DNA from: Strix aluco
Lineage: Eukaryota; Chordata; Aves; Strigiformes; Strigidae
NCBI RefSeq assembly: GCF_031877795.1
Contig: NC_133941.1
Span: forward strand, 23,784,251-23,848,250
Length of the DNA stretch: 64,000 nt
Reading direction: 5' to 3'
Under the pieces are notes generated by a model, which saw only the letters and a program-made list of their open reading frames with translations, ran no database searches and was not told where the DNA came from. The position numbers and the translations under genes are program-made. How positions within the stretch are numbered: position 1 is the stretch's first letter; each line of letters starts with the position of its first letter. Of the stretch, positions 8,600 through 20,015 are shown piece after piece.

Positions 8600-10232
8600 T
8601 CAGGGGTACCAGGGCGGCTGGTCCGGCTGTGGCAGGTGCAAGGGGGGGCCGCCGGTTTCGAGCCACTGTCCGGAGTCTGCCGCGGTGCGCCTGTGGAGAG
8701 AGGAGGCGGCTGAGGCCCTCGGCTGGAGGAGGCACAGGGGAACTCTCTTCCCCAGCGCGGCCCACAAGCAGCTATCCAAGAAGCAGCGGGGTGAGGGGTG
8801 AAAATCAACTCACCCTTTTCTCCTCCACCACTGCCGCACCTGGGTACAGCACAGCACCAGTGCAAATGTCACAGAACCCGCTAGTGCACTGAGGATGCAG
8901 ACCGTCTGCACACCCAAGCGAAGGAAAAAACCTGTGATGCTCTGGAGAAGGGAATCCGTTCTCTCCCCGACCACACCTGGAGGAGCAATTCAGGACGTTA
9001 GTCCCTCCGGTGCACCACCAGTAAGCTTGCGGCACCCTCCCGCCCTTTGGGACAGGTTGTCCCTCTAAACAAAACTCCGGCAGCCAGGAGGAGAGCACGG
9101 GCGGGGGAGCGCAGCTGCCTGGCCAGTCACTGCTTCAAGGGACACGGACAAAAACCATCCCTGCAGCGGGTAGAGCCACCCACCCCCGACTCTCCCTGCC
9201 CTGGGGCCAGCTCCAACCCCCCGAGGGGACAGAGTCGGGCCTTTTCAAGAGACACTCGAGCCTTGCTCTCCCCTTTGATCTCTGCCCCAGCACGGGCACC
9301 GCCCGCAGCCACTGTCAGGTTTCAGGACACGTCTCCCACTTGGGGACCCCAGCGGGAATCTCAGTACCTGAGTCTGCTCTTCTTGTCTTTTCTCGTCTGG
9401 GCTTTGAGATCACTGCCAAAAAGAAGAGATGAGAGGTAAAGCCTGGCTGAGGCACAGAGGAGCAACTTGCATTGCACACGGAAAGACGACGAAAAGGTAC
9501 ATGCTCCCTCCTCCCACTGACTTACCTGTGGGACTGCTCTCAGGCTCCGGGACAGGAAGAGTTGAAGATGTCGGGAAACCGTCGACCTTGAGAGGATCTG
9601 ATGGGAAATTGCACCTGAATAAGCTCTTGCCACCTTGTCAGTGTTTACTCTTTCAAGGAAAGGGACATTGAGAACTTACCTCTGGGATGCCCCAAGGGCT
9701 CCAAACCAACATCCAGCCGAGAAGCTGGATAACCGCTGCCCCCAGCCTCATCTAGAAGCAAGCAGAGATGAGAATCATTGCCCCTGCATGCTGGGATCCA
9801 CTTCTGCCTTAGGCAAATGCAGGCACGGCAAGGGGCTCGCGTAACCACGTGGGGGGCAGACAAAGGTGGAGGCTGTCAAAGCCGCAGAGGGGCCTGGTGA
9901 GCTCTTGGCTGGCACCCGGCAGCTCTCCACAAACTCCTTCCGGGCCATGTGCAACGTCCCTCGAGGAGCAGATGGACCAATGTACGGCTCCTGGGGGCTT
10001 TTGTACAGGGAGAGCTCTCGCACACAGAGACAAAGCCCTCGCTGAAGCACTGGAGGGAAAAAGCCACCATCCACGCTTCTCGGGGAGAAGAGCCCGCTGG
10101 CCCGTGAAAGGCTGCGCCAGTGGCCGCTGGCTTACCTGCTCCCCGCGGTCGCCACGGAGCAGCCCGGGCAGCCCTGGCGTGCAGGGCCACCAGGAGGAGG
10201 AGGATGAGGAGGAGGTGGCGGGTGAGGGCCAT
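8600..10232 (-). CDS. Gene A2, putative type I single-pass membrane protein of unknown family
   Basis: Complete minus-strand copy. Proposed exons, in transcript order: 10232-10136 signal peptide; about 10049 onward, a Cys-containing exon with unresolved frame and end; 9751-9680 (72 bp); 9597-9526 (72 bp, stalk rich in Pro, Ser and Thr); 9412-9368 (45 bp, basic); 8976-8814 (transmembrane); 8690-8600 (tail and TGA). Exons 3 to 5 are all phase 1 to 1, and exon 6 enters in phase 1 with no shift. Exon 6 encodes a hydrophobic stretch (VCILSALAGSVTFALVLCC) followed by a stop-transfer cluster ending WWRRK, then leaves in phase 2 at a GTGAGT donor. This matches the exon 6/7 junction of paralogue C. 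The layout resembles small cytokine-receptor or adhesion-type surface proteins. That is inference from architecture only; I see no diagnostic domain motif. No AATAAA was seen between the stop and the LTR 183 bp downstream. Confidence 0.5.
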
Positions 10233-10299
10233 GGCTCCCTGCACTCGTACCATACTGCTGCTGCTGTCGCTGCAGTGGGGGCAGGGACTGAGCGGTCAG

Positions 10300-10378
10300 T
10301 ATTTATAGCCAGCGTGCCCCCACGGGGCTCTGTGACCTCACAGCCCTGCTCTGATGTCACGGCCCCACTGTGACCTCA
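10300..10378 (-). promoter_or_regulatory. Gene A2 promoter: TATA box and CRE-like octamers
   Basis: Identical arrangement to the A1 promoter: TATAAATA at 10307-10300, octamers at 10333-10340, 10352-10359 and 10371-10378. Confidence 0.55.
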
Positions 10379-11160
10379 CGGCCGGGCGAGGCTGCGTGGG
10401 GATGGCTCTCGGGGTGCTCGAGGAGAGCCGCCGGAGCGATGCCGGGGGAGCTGCCCCCCAGGGAGGGGAGCTCGTCCCCTCGGGCAGCTCTGTCCTGTTT
10501 TCCGGGCACTGTCACGGGGCGGCGAGGAGCTCACAGCCCCCCAGAGCAGCAGGACAGCACAGCCAAGGGCTGCCTGACCTCCTCGGGTGCCCCATCTGCA
10601 GAGCGGGCGGGCAGGGGGGGCAAGTGCCGGGCGTCAAACGGCCTCGGGGGGGTCCCAGGGCGAGGAGGGCCTAGTCCCGGGAGGGGTGGGGGGTGTCCCA
10701 GTCCCGGGGGAAGGGCCCCGGCCGGGGAATCCCGCGCCCGCCCCTGGCCCGGGCGACGCGGGCGCCAGACCCTGGCGGGGCGTGTCCTGGGTGACCGGGC
10801 GGGGCCCGCAGCGGCCGCTCCTGCGGTTGGACGGGGCGTCCGGGGGCGGTGGCGTGGCCTGCCCGTAGCCGGGGCCCCGGCGGGGTCGAGGTCTCGCAGA
10901 GGAGCGGCGCCGGGCCTCGTCGGGGGCGGGGCCAGCGCTGGCCGCTCCTGCGCTCTTCTGCCCCGCCCCGGCCCCGTTTTCCCGCGCCGGGGCAAAGAGG
11001 GGCTGGGAGACCCCGGCGGGGCGCGGGGCGTGACACCAGGTAGTAACGAAGCGGCTTTATTGCCGCGGGGCGGTGAGCACAGTGCCTGCCGGGGGGGGGA
11101 CGACACCCACGCATTTGGGGGGCCCCCGGAGCTGGGCAGGGGGACTGTGCCTCCCCTGAG

Positions 11161-11767
11161 GTGACACGGGGGGGATTGCGGGGAGCGGCGGGACACGGCG
11201 AGAAGACTGGGGGAGACCGGGAGAAACCTGGGGGGCCCCGAGGGGATGAAGCTGGAGCGGGGGACCCCCAGCAAGATTTTGGGGACCCCAAGGGGACCCA
11301 GCAGCACCGGAGGAAGATGGGGGCACCCCAGCAGGGACTCAGGGGGACCTCCAGGGACTTTGGGGACCCCAGGGGGACTCCAAGGGACAGTAGGGAGCCC
11401 GAAGGGGAACACGTGGGATCAGGGGGACGCTGGGTCCCAGCGGGGCAGCACATGGGGGACCCCAGGGGGGCCCCGCGACACATTGGGGACCCCGGGGTGA
11501 CTGGTGGGGACCCCGAGAGGAATGGGCAGGACCAGGGAGACCACAGGGCACAGCAGGGTGACCCGGGGGAAGCCAGCAGGACACTCTGGGGGTGACCCAG
11601 GGGGATACTGGGAACCCCGGAGGTGCCAGAGAGCATTTGGGGGACCCTGGGCTGACCCGAGAGGACATGTGGGGGGATCCAGGGCTGACGCAGGGGGACA
11701 CTGGGGATCACGGGGGCACAGGGGACAACGGGACAGGTTGGGGGGGCTTTGTTAGCCCTAACGAGGC
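11161..11767 (+). repeat. G-rich minisatellite-like tract (unit 2)
   Basis: Copy of the tract at 1524, same length, one visible substitution (11310). Confidence 0.65.
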
Positions 11768-13275
11768 CGGGGGAGGGGCTTGAGGGGCATCCCTGTCACC
11801 GCTGCCACCCCCATCTCCCCCGCACGCACTGCATGGTGGCCCGCTTGGATGCCGTCCCCTGCCGCCTGGCTGCCGACCCTGTGAAGAATATGGTGGTGAT
11901 TCGTGTTAAAATACGATGACTTTGTTAAGAGTTTACCATGTACATAAGTTAAAGGAGATTGGTCCTAGTTTTATGGTTAAAAGGGGTTTGGAGGTTTTTT
12001 TCCTCAGTGACAGATGCTAAGCAGGTGGAAAATTGCTGGCGGGACCCCTGTCAGAAGACCCCAGCAACACCGGATTGCGCAGGTGAAATATGATTGGAGG
12101 AATCCCTGCCAGGAGCCCCGGCAACACCAGAAAGCCCGGGAAAGTTTGAGGGACCCCGCTGCGCATGTGAAGATGGGACTATGAAAGAGAGTGACGCAGC
12201 ACCACCCGGTGCTCGTCGGTGCGGAGCGGGAAGCCCCCCGTGCCCCCCGGCGTGTCAGATTTTTTTTACTTGTTCTTATTGCAAATAAATTTATAAAAGA
12301 TATTTTCGGCTCTGCCTCGGCATTTATAACACACACAAACCCCCCCCCCCCCCTTCACGTGTTCTCCATCCCCAGGTTCCTCCGCGAGGCTCCCCAAGCT
12401 CCCACGTCCCCTCCCCGCCACCGGACAGGCTGCACCCACTTCCATCGTATCCCGCCGGACGCCTGAGTCCCTTGGGGGGGGCAGGTGGTCCCCGAGTCCC
12501 CTCGCAGGCACCTGCTATTGGCTGTGCGTGCTGGCTCAGGCCTCGAGGCCCAAGAAGAATTGAGGGGGGGCCCGGACACACCCTCCCCCCCCAACAATAA
12601 AAGGCTCCGATGAATTTCCACTTGAGCCAGCAGAACACGATGATCCCGTTCACGTGTTTCTTCTTGCGGGGTTGTCTCTGTCTCCCCGTGCCCGCTGTCC
12701 CCGCGGTGTCCCCCCCATCCCACGGCCACCCTGGGGGTCACGGGGCTGCCATTGGCCGCTGCCCCCTGCGGTGCCACTGCTGGGACCTGCAAGGACACTC
12801 GTGTCCCCTGGGGGGGGTGGGTGCGTGTGGCATTGGGAGGGGGTAACGCTGGGGGGGGGGTGACGGTCCCCACCCGCGGGCTGACAGAGGCGTCTGCAAA
12901 GCGGGCTGGGGGGGGCGCAGACACACTGTCTGGCACCCGCGGGGCGGCGTGGCCTGCGCGTAGCACTGCCCTTCCTACACCAGCACTCGGGGAGAAAGCG
13001 ACAGCACCAATAGCTCAGAGACACAAAAACCCGTCCTCGTCCTCCCTTCCACGGGCCGGCAGAGCCAGTGCCACAGACGGGGCTCAGTCACCGCTTTTTA
13101 GACCCATCTGTCTTTGAAAACGGCATCTCCTCTTTGAATTCTCCCACCGGCTCCCCATTTCACTGCGTCCCCCTCGAGCCCCTCATTCACACGCTCCCCA
13201 ATGTTTTTTTTACAAAGCCCCATCTGCCTTCTGGTCTGCTCTTCAGTCTCACAATGCCATTTCAGTAACTCCTCC

Positions 13276-13966
13276 TGATACCGTAAAAGTCGGTCAGAGA
13301 AGAACTCTCTAAAACTCCGAAGTCAGAGTGTTAGAAAGCAGGCATTCTTTATTTCAGTGCTGGGTGCATGGGGGATCTCTCCACCAAACATGCACACCTT
13401 AAGCCAGTGAAACCCCGACTTAAATGCAGGTATCTCATACATATCCACGGGGTCTTACAATACAAACATACATATTCATAATGATGTGTAAATAGTCCTA
13501 GAATTTTCTGTATTAACAGTCTCTTCCGTCTTGTCTGAGACGTGATGTGTATCCTTGAGATTGATGTCATCCGCTTACCAACATTGTCATGCTTTCCTCC
13601 ATCTTATCGAAACGTGATCTGATGCGCATCCTTGAGCGGTGCCATCTTCCTTGGTTCTCGGTTTGATGTGTGATGCATATCCTTGAATGGGGAGTCATCC
13701 TTTGGGTTGCGAATCACAGGTGCCCCTCGTCTGCAGGGGGGGCTGCAGATGTCCTCCATCTCCGGGTATGCAGATGTCCTCCATCTCCAGGTGTCAGAGG
13801 CCCCAGTCCTTTGTCCTTGTTTTACAATTCAGAAATGCCTTGCTTTTACAGCTCAGAGATGCCTTGCTTTTACAGCTTAAAGGAATTTTAGTTTAAAGTA
13901 CAATTTAAGTTTACTATAGCTAACTATTTTACAGTTATGCTTCACTTTCTTAATATACCTATATCA
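13276..13966 (-). mobile_element. Solo LTR, 691 bp (unit 2)
   Basis: Copy of the 3639-4329 LTR carried along by the segmental duplication, same CTCC flanks. Confidence 0.75.
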
Positions 13967-15944
13967 CTCCCGTTCCACCAGCAAAGCCATCGCCCACTGC
14001 GTCCCACACAGACGCGGGTCTTCAGCATTCGGGCGCGAAAACCACTTCCTGAGCAAAGGCACAAATCAGAGTTCCCTCCCTCCCTCCCATAGAACATCTC
14101 CTCGGTGAGTGCCCCAACTCTGAGCTGTTAATAAAGCCCGCCTAGAGATACCCACAGGCTGGTGAAGTTCTTTAACACCACCATGCTGCAAAAGTAGCAG
14201 CAGCTTACAAGGCAAGAAAAAACCCAACATTTCTAAACAAATTCCACCTAGTTCATAAGAAATCTGAAGCAGCCAGGAAGGTACAAGCGACTCCTTTGGG
14301 ATGATCCTAACAGACTAACACCATCCCTGGACGTTTGACAGAAGACCAGAGAGCTGCATCTTGATTCCCATAGTAGGCTGTGAATTTGCAGATCGTCAGG
14401 AGAGGCTTAGGATACACGAGATAAAACGGCTTAGCAGGAAGAGAGCAAGACCATGTTTTGATCCTTACTGCGAGTCTAACATAGCCCTGGCCTAACTGGC
14501 TCTTTGTCTTTTGTTCACCTAGGTACAACACGAGTTTTGAGTGCCAAAGCTTTTCCCACGTCTTCCACGTCTGTTAACGTTCACGAAGTAGATGCAGAAA
14601 CGTGCTACGATCTATTACGGGCTGTGGGCTTGCAAATTCGAACCGCTGTTCTCTGCAAAGAACACGCGGTACAGGCACTCTGCCATCCCCAGTACTCCCA
14701 GTAACACACGTGCAGAGCACAAACATTCCCGTAGAAGACCTTGCGCCCAGCGTCCTCGCTAGGTAAGTGGCCTTGCTGGGAGGCCCGTAAGAGCTGGTGG
14801 AAAAAGCTGCCACCTCACTACTCTTTCATCTTCACCCAAAGGGATCTTGTGTTGGAACAGTTCCCCGCTCTCCAAGTAGGTGCCTTATTCTTGGAGGGAA
14901 AGACACGCAGACATCACCTGGAGACGCTCGTGTCCCGCTCAGCGCCGTCAAGCCTCTACTCTGCTCCCGCCCGGCTGATCCGCAGGGGATCCCACTTCCC
15001 ACAAGTGCTGCCGTCTCTCACGTGACTCCACTGATGCGCTGACCCTGGCAAAGCCGCAGCCCAGCTTTATTCCCAGCTCCCCCGGTGAAAGGCCTCGCGA
15101 CATACCGGAGGCTCTTCCATTCTCCGTGCGTGAGGAGCAAGTAGGCTACATGTCGCCCGAAAAAAACACGCAGAGCCCAACACTTTACAGCGTTTCTTTC
15201 TCGTGCTTGCCCAGATCCCCCTGGATGGCGTCCCGTCCCTCAGGCGTGTCAACGACACCACTCGGCTTGGTGTCATCTTAAATCGCTTAGCGCAGGTGAC
15301 TACGCTGGAAAGACCGCAGCAAGTTTGAAGTCGCGCTGTAGATAACGCCTTGGGTAAGTTCAGGCTGTTTAACGCCCGAGCGTTGCTGTGAACGGAACGT
15401 GTCACACGTGACAACAGGAGCCACGCCGGTAAGTAACTGCTCTGGTGAACCCCCCCGGCAGCTGGGGATGCTGATACCTGCTCGGAGAACCAAGGAAGAG
15501 GAAGCGCTGTTCCCTAAATACTGTTTAATTAAGCTAAAGAAACAGTATTGTTTTTGAAGGTTCATCTTAATTTGCTTGAAAATTCGATCACGGATAAAAA
15601 TGGACCGATTTCTCTGATGAAGCACCATATGTTTTTGTCGGAAGCCATTTCGAAGGGAGTTTGTGAGGGAGGGCGGTCACCCGTCTGTCATCCGCCGCGT
15701 CTCACGCCCATTGGGTGTGGGGCCGCACGGCACCGCCCCCCCGCGGGACTCTCTCTCCTCAGCGGGAAAATGGTGTCCGCCCCCTCGGGCATTTCTGCCG
15801 AGGCGCCGTCGGGCGCAGCCCCAAAATGGCGGCACGGGCGGGCGGCCCCAGTGCTGCCGGACACAGATCGGTCCCGCACTGCGCCAAAGGGTGGGAGCGT
15901 GGCCCCAGGCACCAGCACTGGGGGAGATGGAGAACTTGCCCCAG

Positions 15945-16741
15945 GTGTGTGGAGGCGCTGCCTGGTCGGCACAGCAGCAGTGGTGATTTCTGTGCCGCTT
16001 GCGCTGCTGCTGTGCTGTGTCTGGATGGGGGAGGGAGGCCATGGCTGTCGGCTGCCACTGCCGCCGCCTCCTCCTGGTGGCCCTGCACGCCGGGGCTGCC
16101 CGGGCTGCTCCGTGGCGACCGCGGGGAGCAGGTAAGCCAGCGGCCACTGGCGCAGCCTTTCACAGGCCAGCGGGCTCTTCTCCCCGAGAAGCGTGGATGG
16201 TGGCTTTTCCCCTCCAGTGCTTCAGCGAGGGCTTTGTCTCCGTGTGCGAGAGCTCTCCCTGTACGAAAGCCCCCAGGAGCCGTACGTTGGTCCATCTGCT
16301 CCTCGAGGGACGTTGCACATGGCCCGGAAGGAGTTTGTGGAGAGCTGCCGGGTGCCAGCCAAGAGCTCACCAGGCCCCTCTGCGGCTTTGACAGCCTCCA
16401 CCTTTGTCTGCCCCCGACGTGGTTACGCGAGCCCCTTGCCGTGCCTGCAGTTGCCTAAGGCAGAAGTGGATCCCAGCATGCAGGGGCAATGATTCTCATC
16501 TCTGCTTGCTTCTAGATGAGGCTGGGGGCAGCGGTTATCCAGCTTCTCGGCTGGATGTTGGTTTGGAGCCCTTGGGGCATCCCAGAGGTAAGTTCTCAAT
16601 GTCCCTTTCCTTGAAAGAGTAAACGCTGACAAGGTGGCAAGAGCTTATTCAGGTGCAATTTCCCTTCAAATCCTCTTGTTGTCGAAGGTTTCCCGACATC
16701 TTCATCTGTTCCTGTCCCGGAGCCTGAGAGCAGTCCCACAG
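15945..16741 (+). pseudogene. Gene B2, chimeric inverted relative of gene A (unit 2 copy)
   Basis: Copy of B1 at +9637. It has the same fusion of a transmembrane-exon remnant to a truncated signal exon (ATG 16041) and the same lost exon 4 acceptor (AA at 16668-16669). It differs from B1 at 16163 (a for g), a Gly to Arg change if intron 1 were read through. Confidence 0.5.
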
Positions 16742-17332
16742 GTAAGTCAGTGGGAGGAGGGAGCATCTACCTTTTCGTCGTCTTTCCGTGTGCAGTGCAA
16801 GTTGCTCCTTCTGTGGCCGATGCGCGCAGACGTGCAGAAGAGCGGAGGAGGAGAGGGCTGGGCTCAGTGATGTGCCGCAGGGCTATGCTGTCACTACTAC
16901 AGCTTGCTAACTGTCTAGAGATGAAATCTATTGAGACCCGAGCAATTCATAGAATTCTGAACTTGAGGCATCATCTGCTTTTAAGTAACATTTTTGGATG
17001 ACTGTGGAGAGTACGGGGAATGCTCTGCCAGCCCCATGCCTGGCTCCTGCCTGGTGACGCCACGGACGGACACCGTGGGCATCCACGGCTGCGCCCGGGC
17101 CTGGAGCTCAGCCGGTGCTGGCGCCTCGGGGGGTTTGCCGTTGGTACCACCGCGACACTTGTGCGACGGCTCTGTCCCTCTTTATCTGAGGACAAAGGGC
17201 TGAACCCCGAAGCTGTTGGTGGCGGGATTCTGTCACCAAACCACCGACCCCTGCCCTGGCGGGGCCACCTTCAGTCCCTGTCAGAGGGCCAGATCAGCGG
17301 GGGTGGGGGCCGGGGGCTGCTGGGTGGGGTGC

Positions 17333-18053
17333 TGAAGCGCTAAGGCTTGGACAACCGGCCCAAGCCAGAGTTGACCTATAGGTGGGTACTAAGTTATAAC
17401 CACCTACCTATTCTGATGTAAAGAGTGGAAGTATTGAAGCCTGAACAACAGGCCCTGAGCCAAATGGATAAAGTAACAGGGCCTTGGGCACCATTGTCTG
17501 GCACTGTGGCCTGATGTGAGACCTTGCGCTTCATCCAGTTAGATAAGCAGAGAGGCTCCCTTAGCTTCTCCCTTGAGCCCTGGCCAGGCTCTGGGGGAAT
17601 CTAATGTGAGATTGAAACCAGATATTTCTGCTTAAAACAAAGGTGCCAGTTATTCTGGCTTGCTGATTTTTGGGTATATAAGGCTGGACCCGCTCACAGC
17701 GACTTTGGGTGCCTCAGCTACGGGTGGACGCACCGCGTAGGATTTCCCACTTGCCGGGAAAGGCTCAACAAATCCTCGATGCAACCGGGGCTGCCCAGCG
17801 CCTGCGGGTCTGGATGATGGGAACGTACGCAAGTGGTGATGGATCTTTCTTAATCACTATTCTCTCAGGTAGTAATGATTTGATGCATCACCCTGTATGT
17901 TCCTATTTGTTTGAGTGCACTGTTCTGTCTTTTCTTACTGTATGTTTTCCGTATTATTCTGTTATATTATTGAGTTATGTCTAGTAAAATACGCCTGCTC
18001 TTTTCACTCTGGTGTGAAAACTACTTTAATTAGTATCCCTAATCGCCAAAACA
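17333..18053 (+). mobile_element. Solo LTR, 721 bp (unit 2)
   Basis: Duplicated copy of 7696-8416 with the same GGTGC flanks, downstream of gene A3. Confidence 0.75.
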
Positions 18054-18236
18054 GGTGCGCAGTGTCACAGCAGCTCGGGAATGGTGGACGGGGCACGGGA
18101 ATGGCGGGGACAGTGGGGTGCTGGGTGGGTTGTGCAGTGTCATGGCAGCCGGGGACAGGTTGGGGGTGCAGTGGGGACAGTGGGGAGGGTGGGCGCGCTG
18201 GGCTTCCCGGCATCTGCATTGGGTGTTGGTCCCAGC

Positions 18237-19869
18237 TCAGGGGTACCAGGGCGGCTGGTCCGGCTGTGGCAGGTGCAAGGGGGGGCCGCCGGTTTCGAGC
18301 CACTGTCCGGAGTCTGCCGCGGTGCGCCTGTGGAGAGAGGAGGCGGCTGAGGCCCTCGGCTGGAGGAGGCACAGGGGAACTCTCTTCCCCAGCGCGGCCC
18401 ACAAGCAGCTATCCAAGAAGCAGCGGGGTGAGGGGTGAAAATCAACTCACCCTTTTCTCCTCCACCACTGCCGCACCTGGGTACAGCACAGCACCAGTGC
18501 AAATGTCACAGAACCCGCTAGTGCACTGAGGATGCAGACCGTCTGCACACCCAAGCGAAGGAAAAAACCTGTGATGCTCTGGAGAAGGGAATCCGTTCTC
18601 TCCCCGACCACACCTGGAGGAGCAATTCAGGACGTTAGTCCCTCCGGTGCACCACCAGTAAGCTTGCGGCACCCTCCCGCCCTTTGGGACAGGTTGTCCC
18701 TCTAAACAAAACTCCGGCAGCCAGGAGGAGAGCACGGGCGGGGGAGCGCAGCTGCCTGGCCAGTCACTGCTTCAAGGGACACGGACAAAAACCATCCCTG
18801 CAGCGGGTAGAGCCACCCACCCCCGACTCTCCCTGCCCTGGGGCCAGCTCCAACCCCCCGAGGGGACAGAGTCGGGCCTTTTCAAGAGACACTCGAGCCT
18901 TGCTCTCCCCTTTGATCTCTGCCCCAGCACGGGCACCGCCCGCAGCCACTGTCAGGTTTTAGGACACGTCTCCCACTTGGGGACCCCAGCGGGAATCTCA
19001 GTACCTGAGTCTGCTCTTCTTGTCTTTTCTCGTCTGGGCTTTGAGATCACTGCCAAAAAGAAGAGATGAGAGGTAAAGCCTGGCTGAGGCACAGAGGAGC
19101 AACTTGCATTGCACACGGAAAGACGACGAAAAGGTACATGCTCCCTCCTCCCACTGACTTACCTGTGGGACTGCTCTCAGGCTCCGGGACAGGAAGAGTT
19201 GAAGATGTCGGGAAACCGTCGACCTTGAGAGGATCTGATGGGAAATTGCACCTGAATAAGCTCTTGCCACCTTGTCAGTGTTTACTCTTTCAAGGAAAGG
19301 GACATTGAGAACTTACCTCTGGGATGCCCCAAGGGCTCCAAACCAACATCCAGCCGAGAAGCTGGATAACCGCTGCCCCCAGCCTCATCTAGAAGCAAGC
19401 AGAGATGAGAATCATTGCCCCTGCATGCTGGGATCCACTTCTGCCTTAGGCAAATGCAGGCACGGCAAGGGGCTCGCGTAACCACGTGGGGGGCAGACAA
19501 AGGTGGAGGCTGTCAAAGCCGCAGAGGGGCCTGGTGAGCTCTTGGCTGGCACCCGGCAGCTCTCCACAAACTCCTTCCGGGCCATGTGCAACGTCCCTCG
19601 AGGAGCAGATGGACCAATGTACGGCTCCTGGGGGCTTTTGTACAGGGAGAGCTCTCGCACACAGAGACAAAGCCCTCGCTGAAGCACTGGAGGGAAAAAG
19701 CCACCATCCACGCTTCTCGGGGAGAAGAGCCCGCTGGCCCGTGAAAGGCTGCGCCAGTGGCCGCTGGCTTACCTGCTCCCCGCGGTCGCCACGGAGCAGC
19801 CCGGGCAGCCCTGGCGTGCAGGGCCACCAGGAGGAGGAGGATGAGGAGGAGGTGGCGGGTGAGGGCCAT
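18237..19869 (-). CDS. Gene A3, near-identical copy of gene A2
   Basis: Same exon set shifted by 9637: signal peptide 19869-19773, stalk exons 19388-19317, 19234-19163 and 19049-19005, transmembrane exon 18613-18451, tail exon 18327-18237. All splice sites seen in A2 are preserved. It straddles the unit 2/unit 3 boundary, so its promoter lies in unit 3 and its 3' end in unit 2. As in A2, the solo LTR lies just past the stop. Transcript evidence would be needed to say which copies are expressed. Confidence 0.5.
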
Positions 19870-19936
19870 GGCTCCCTGCACTCGTACCATACTGCTGCTG
19901 CTGTCGCTGCAGTGGGGGCAGGGACTGAGCGGTCAG

Positions 19937-20015
19937 TATTTATAGCCAGCGTGCCCCCACGGGGCTCTGTGACCTCACAGCCCTGCTCTGATGTCACGGC
20001 CCCACTGTGACCTCA
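19937..20015 (-). promoter_or_regulatory. Gene A3 promoter: TATA box and CRE-like octamers
   Basis: Identical arrangement again: TATAAATA at 19944-19937, octamers at 19970-19977, 19989-19996 and 20008-20015. Confidence 0.55.

Larger units (their letters stand above)
1..9637. repeat. Tandem segmental duplication, unit 1
   Basis: First full copy of a 9637-bp unit. Matching landmarks recur at exactly +9637 (for example the LTR edges at 3639/13276 and the TATA boxes at 663/10300). Content left to right: 5' part of gene A (minus), CpG-rich block, G-rich minisatellite, LTR-like block, first solo LTR, an exon-like open frame, CpG promoter-like block, chimeric gene B (plus), second solo LTR, and the 3' exons of the next gene A (minus). 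I recognise nothing in about 2700-3630, 5070-6030 and 7110-7690. Differences from unit 2 are few single-base changes, including a cluster of four transitions at about 7301-7317. Confidence 0.95.
9638..19274. repeat. Tandem segmental duplication, unit 2
   Basis: Second full copy, the same length to the base as unit 1. It contains the complete gene A2 exon set when read across the unit 1/unit 2 boundary, and carries B2 and both LTRs. Point differences from unit 1 include 11310 (c for t), 12218 (c for t), 14112 (c for g) and 16163 (a for g). The near identity means either a very recent duplication, continuing homogenisation, or an assembly artefact. Confidence 0.95.

Noticed and set aside
9775-10050. 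Exon 2 of gene A as a CXC chemokine domain (CLC motif and a GTL...RK stretch recalling CXCL16)
   Set aside because: Cys spacing (about 34 and 20 residues) does not fit chemokines, and the paralogous copy changes one Cys of the motif to Arg.
9776-10050. Exon 2 of gene A as a sushi domain (IL-15 receptor alpha-like architecture)
   Set aside because: The exon phases fit, but no frame shows the four-Cys, Trp and Gly-Tyr pattern of a sushi domain.
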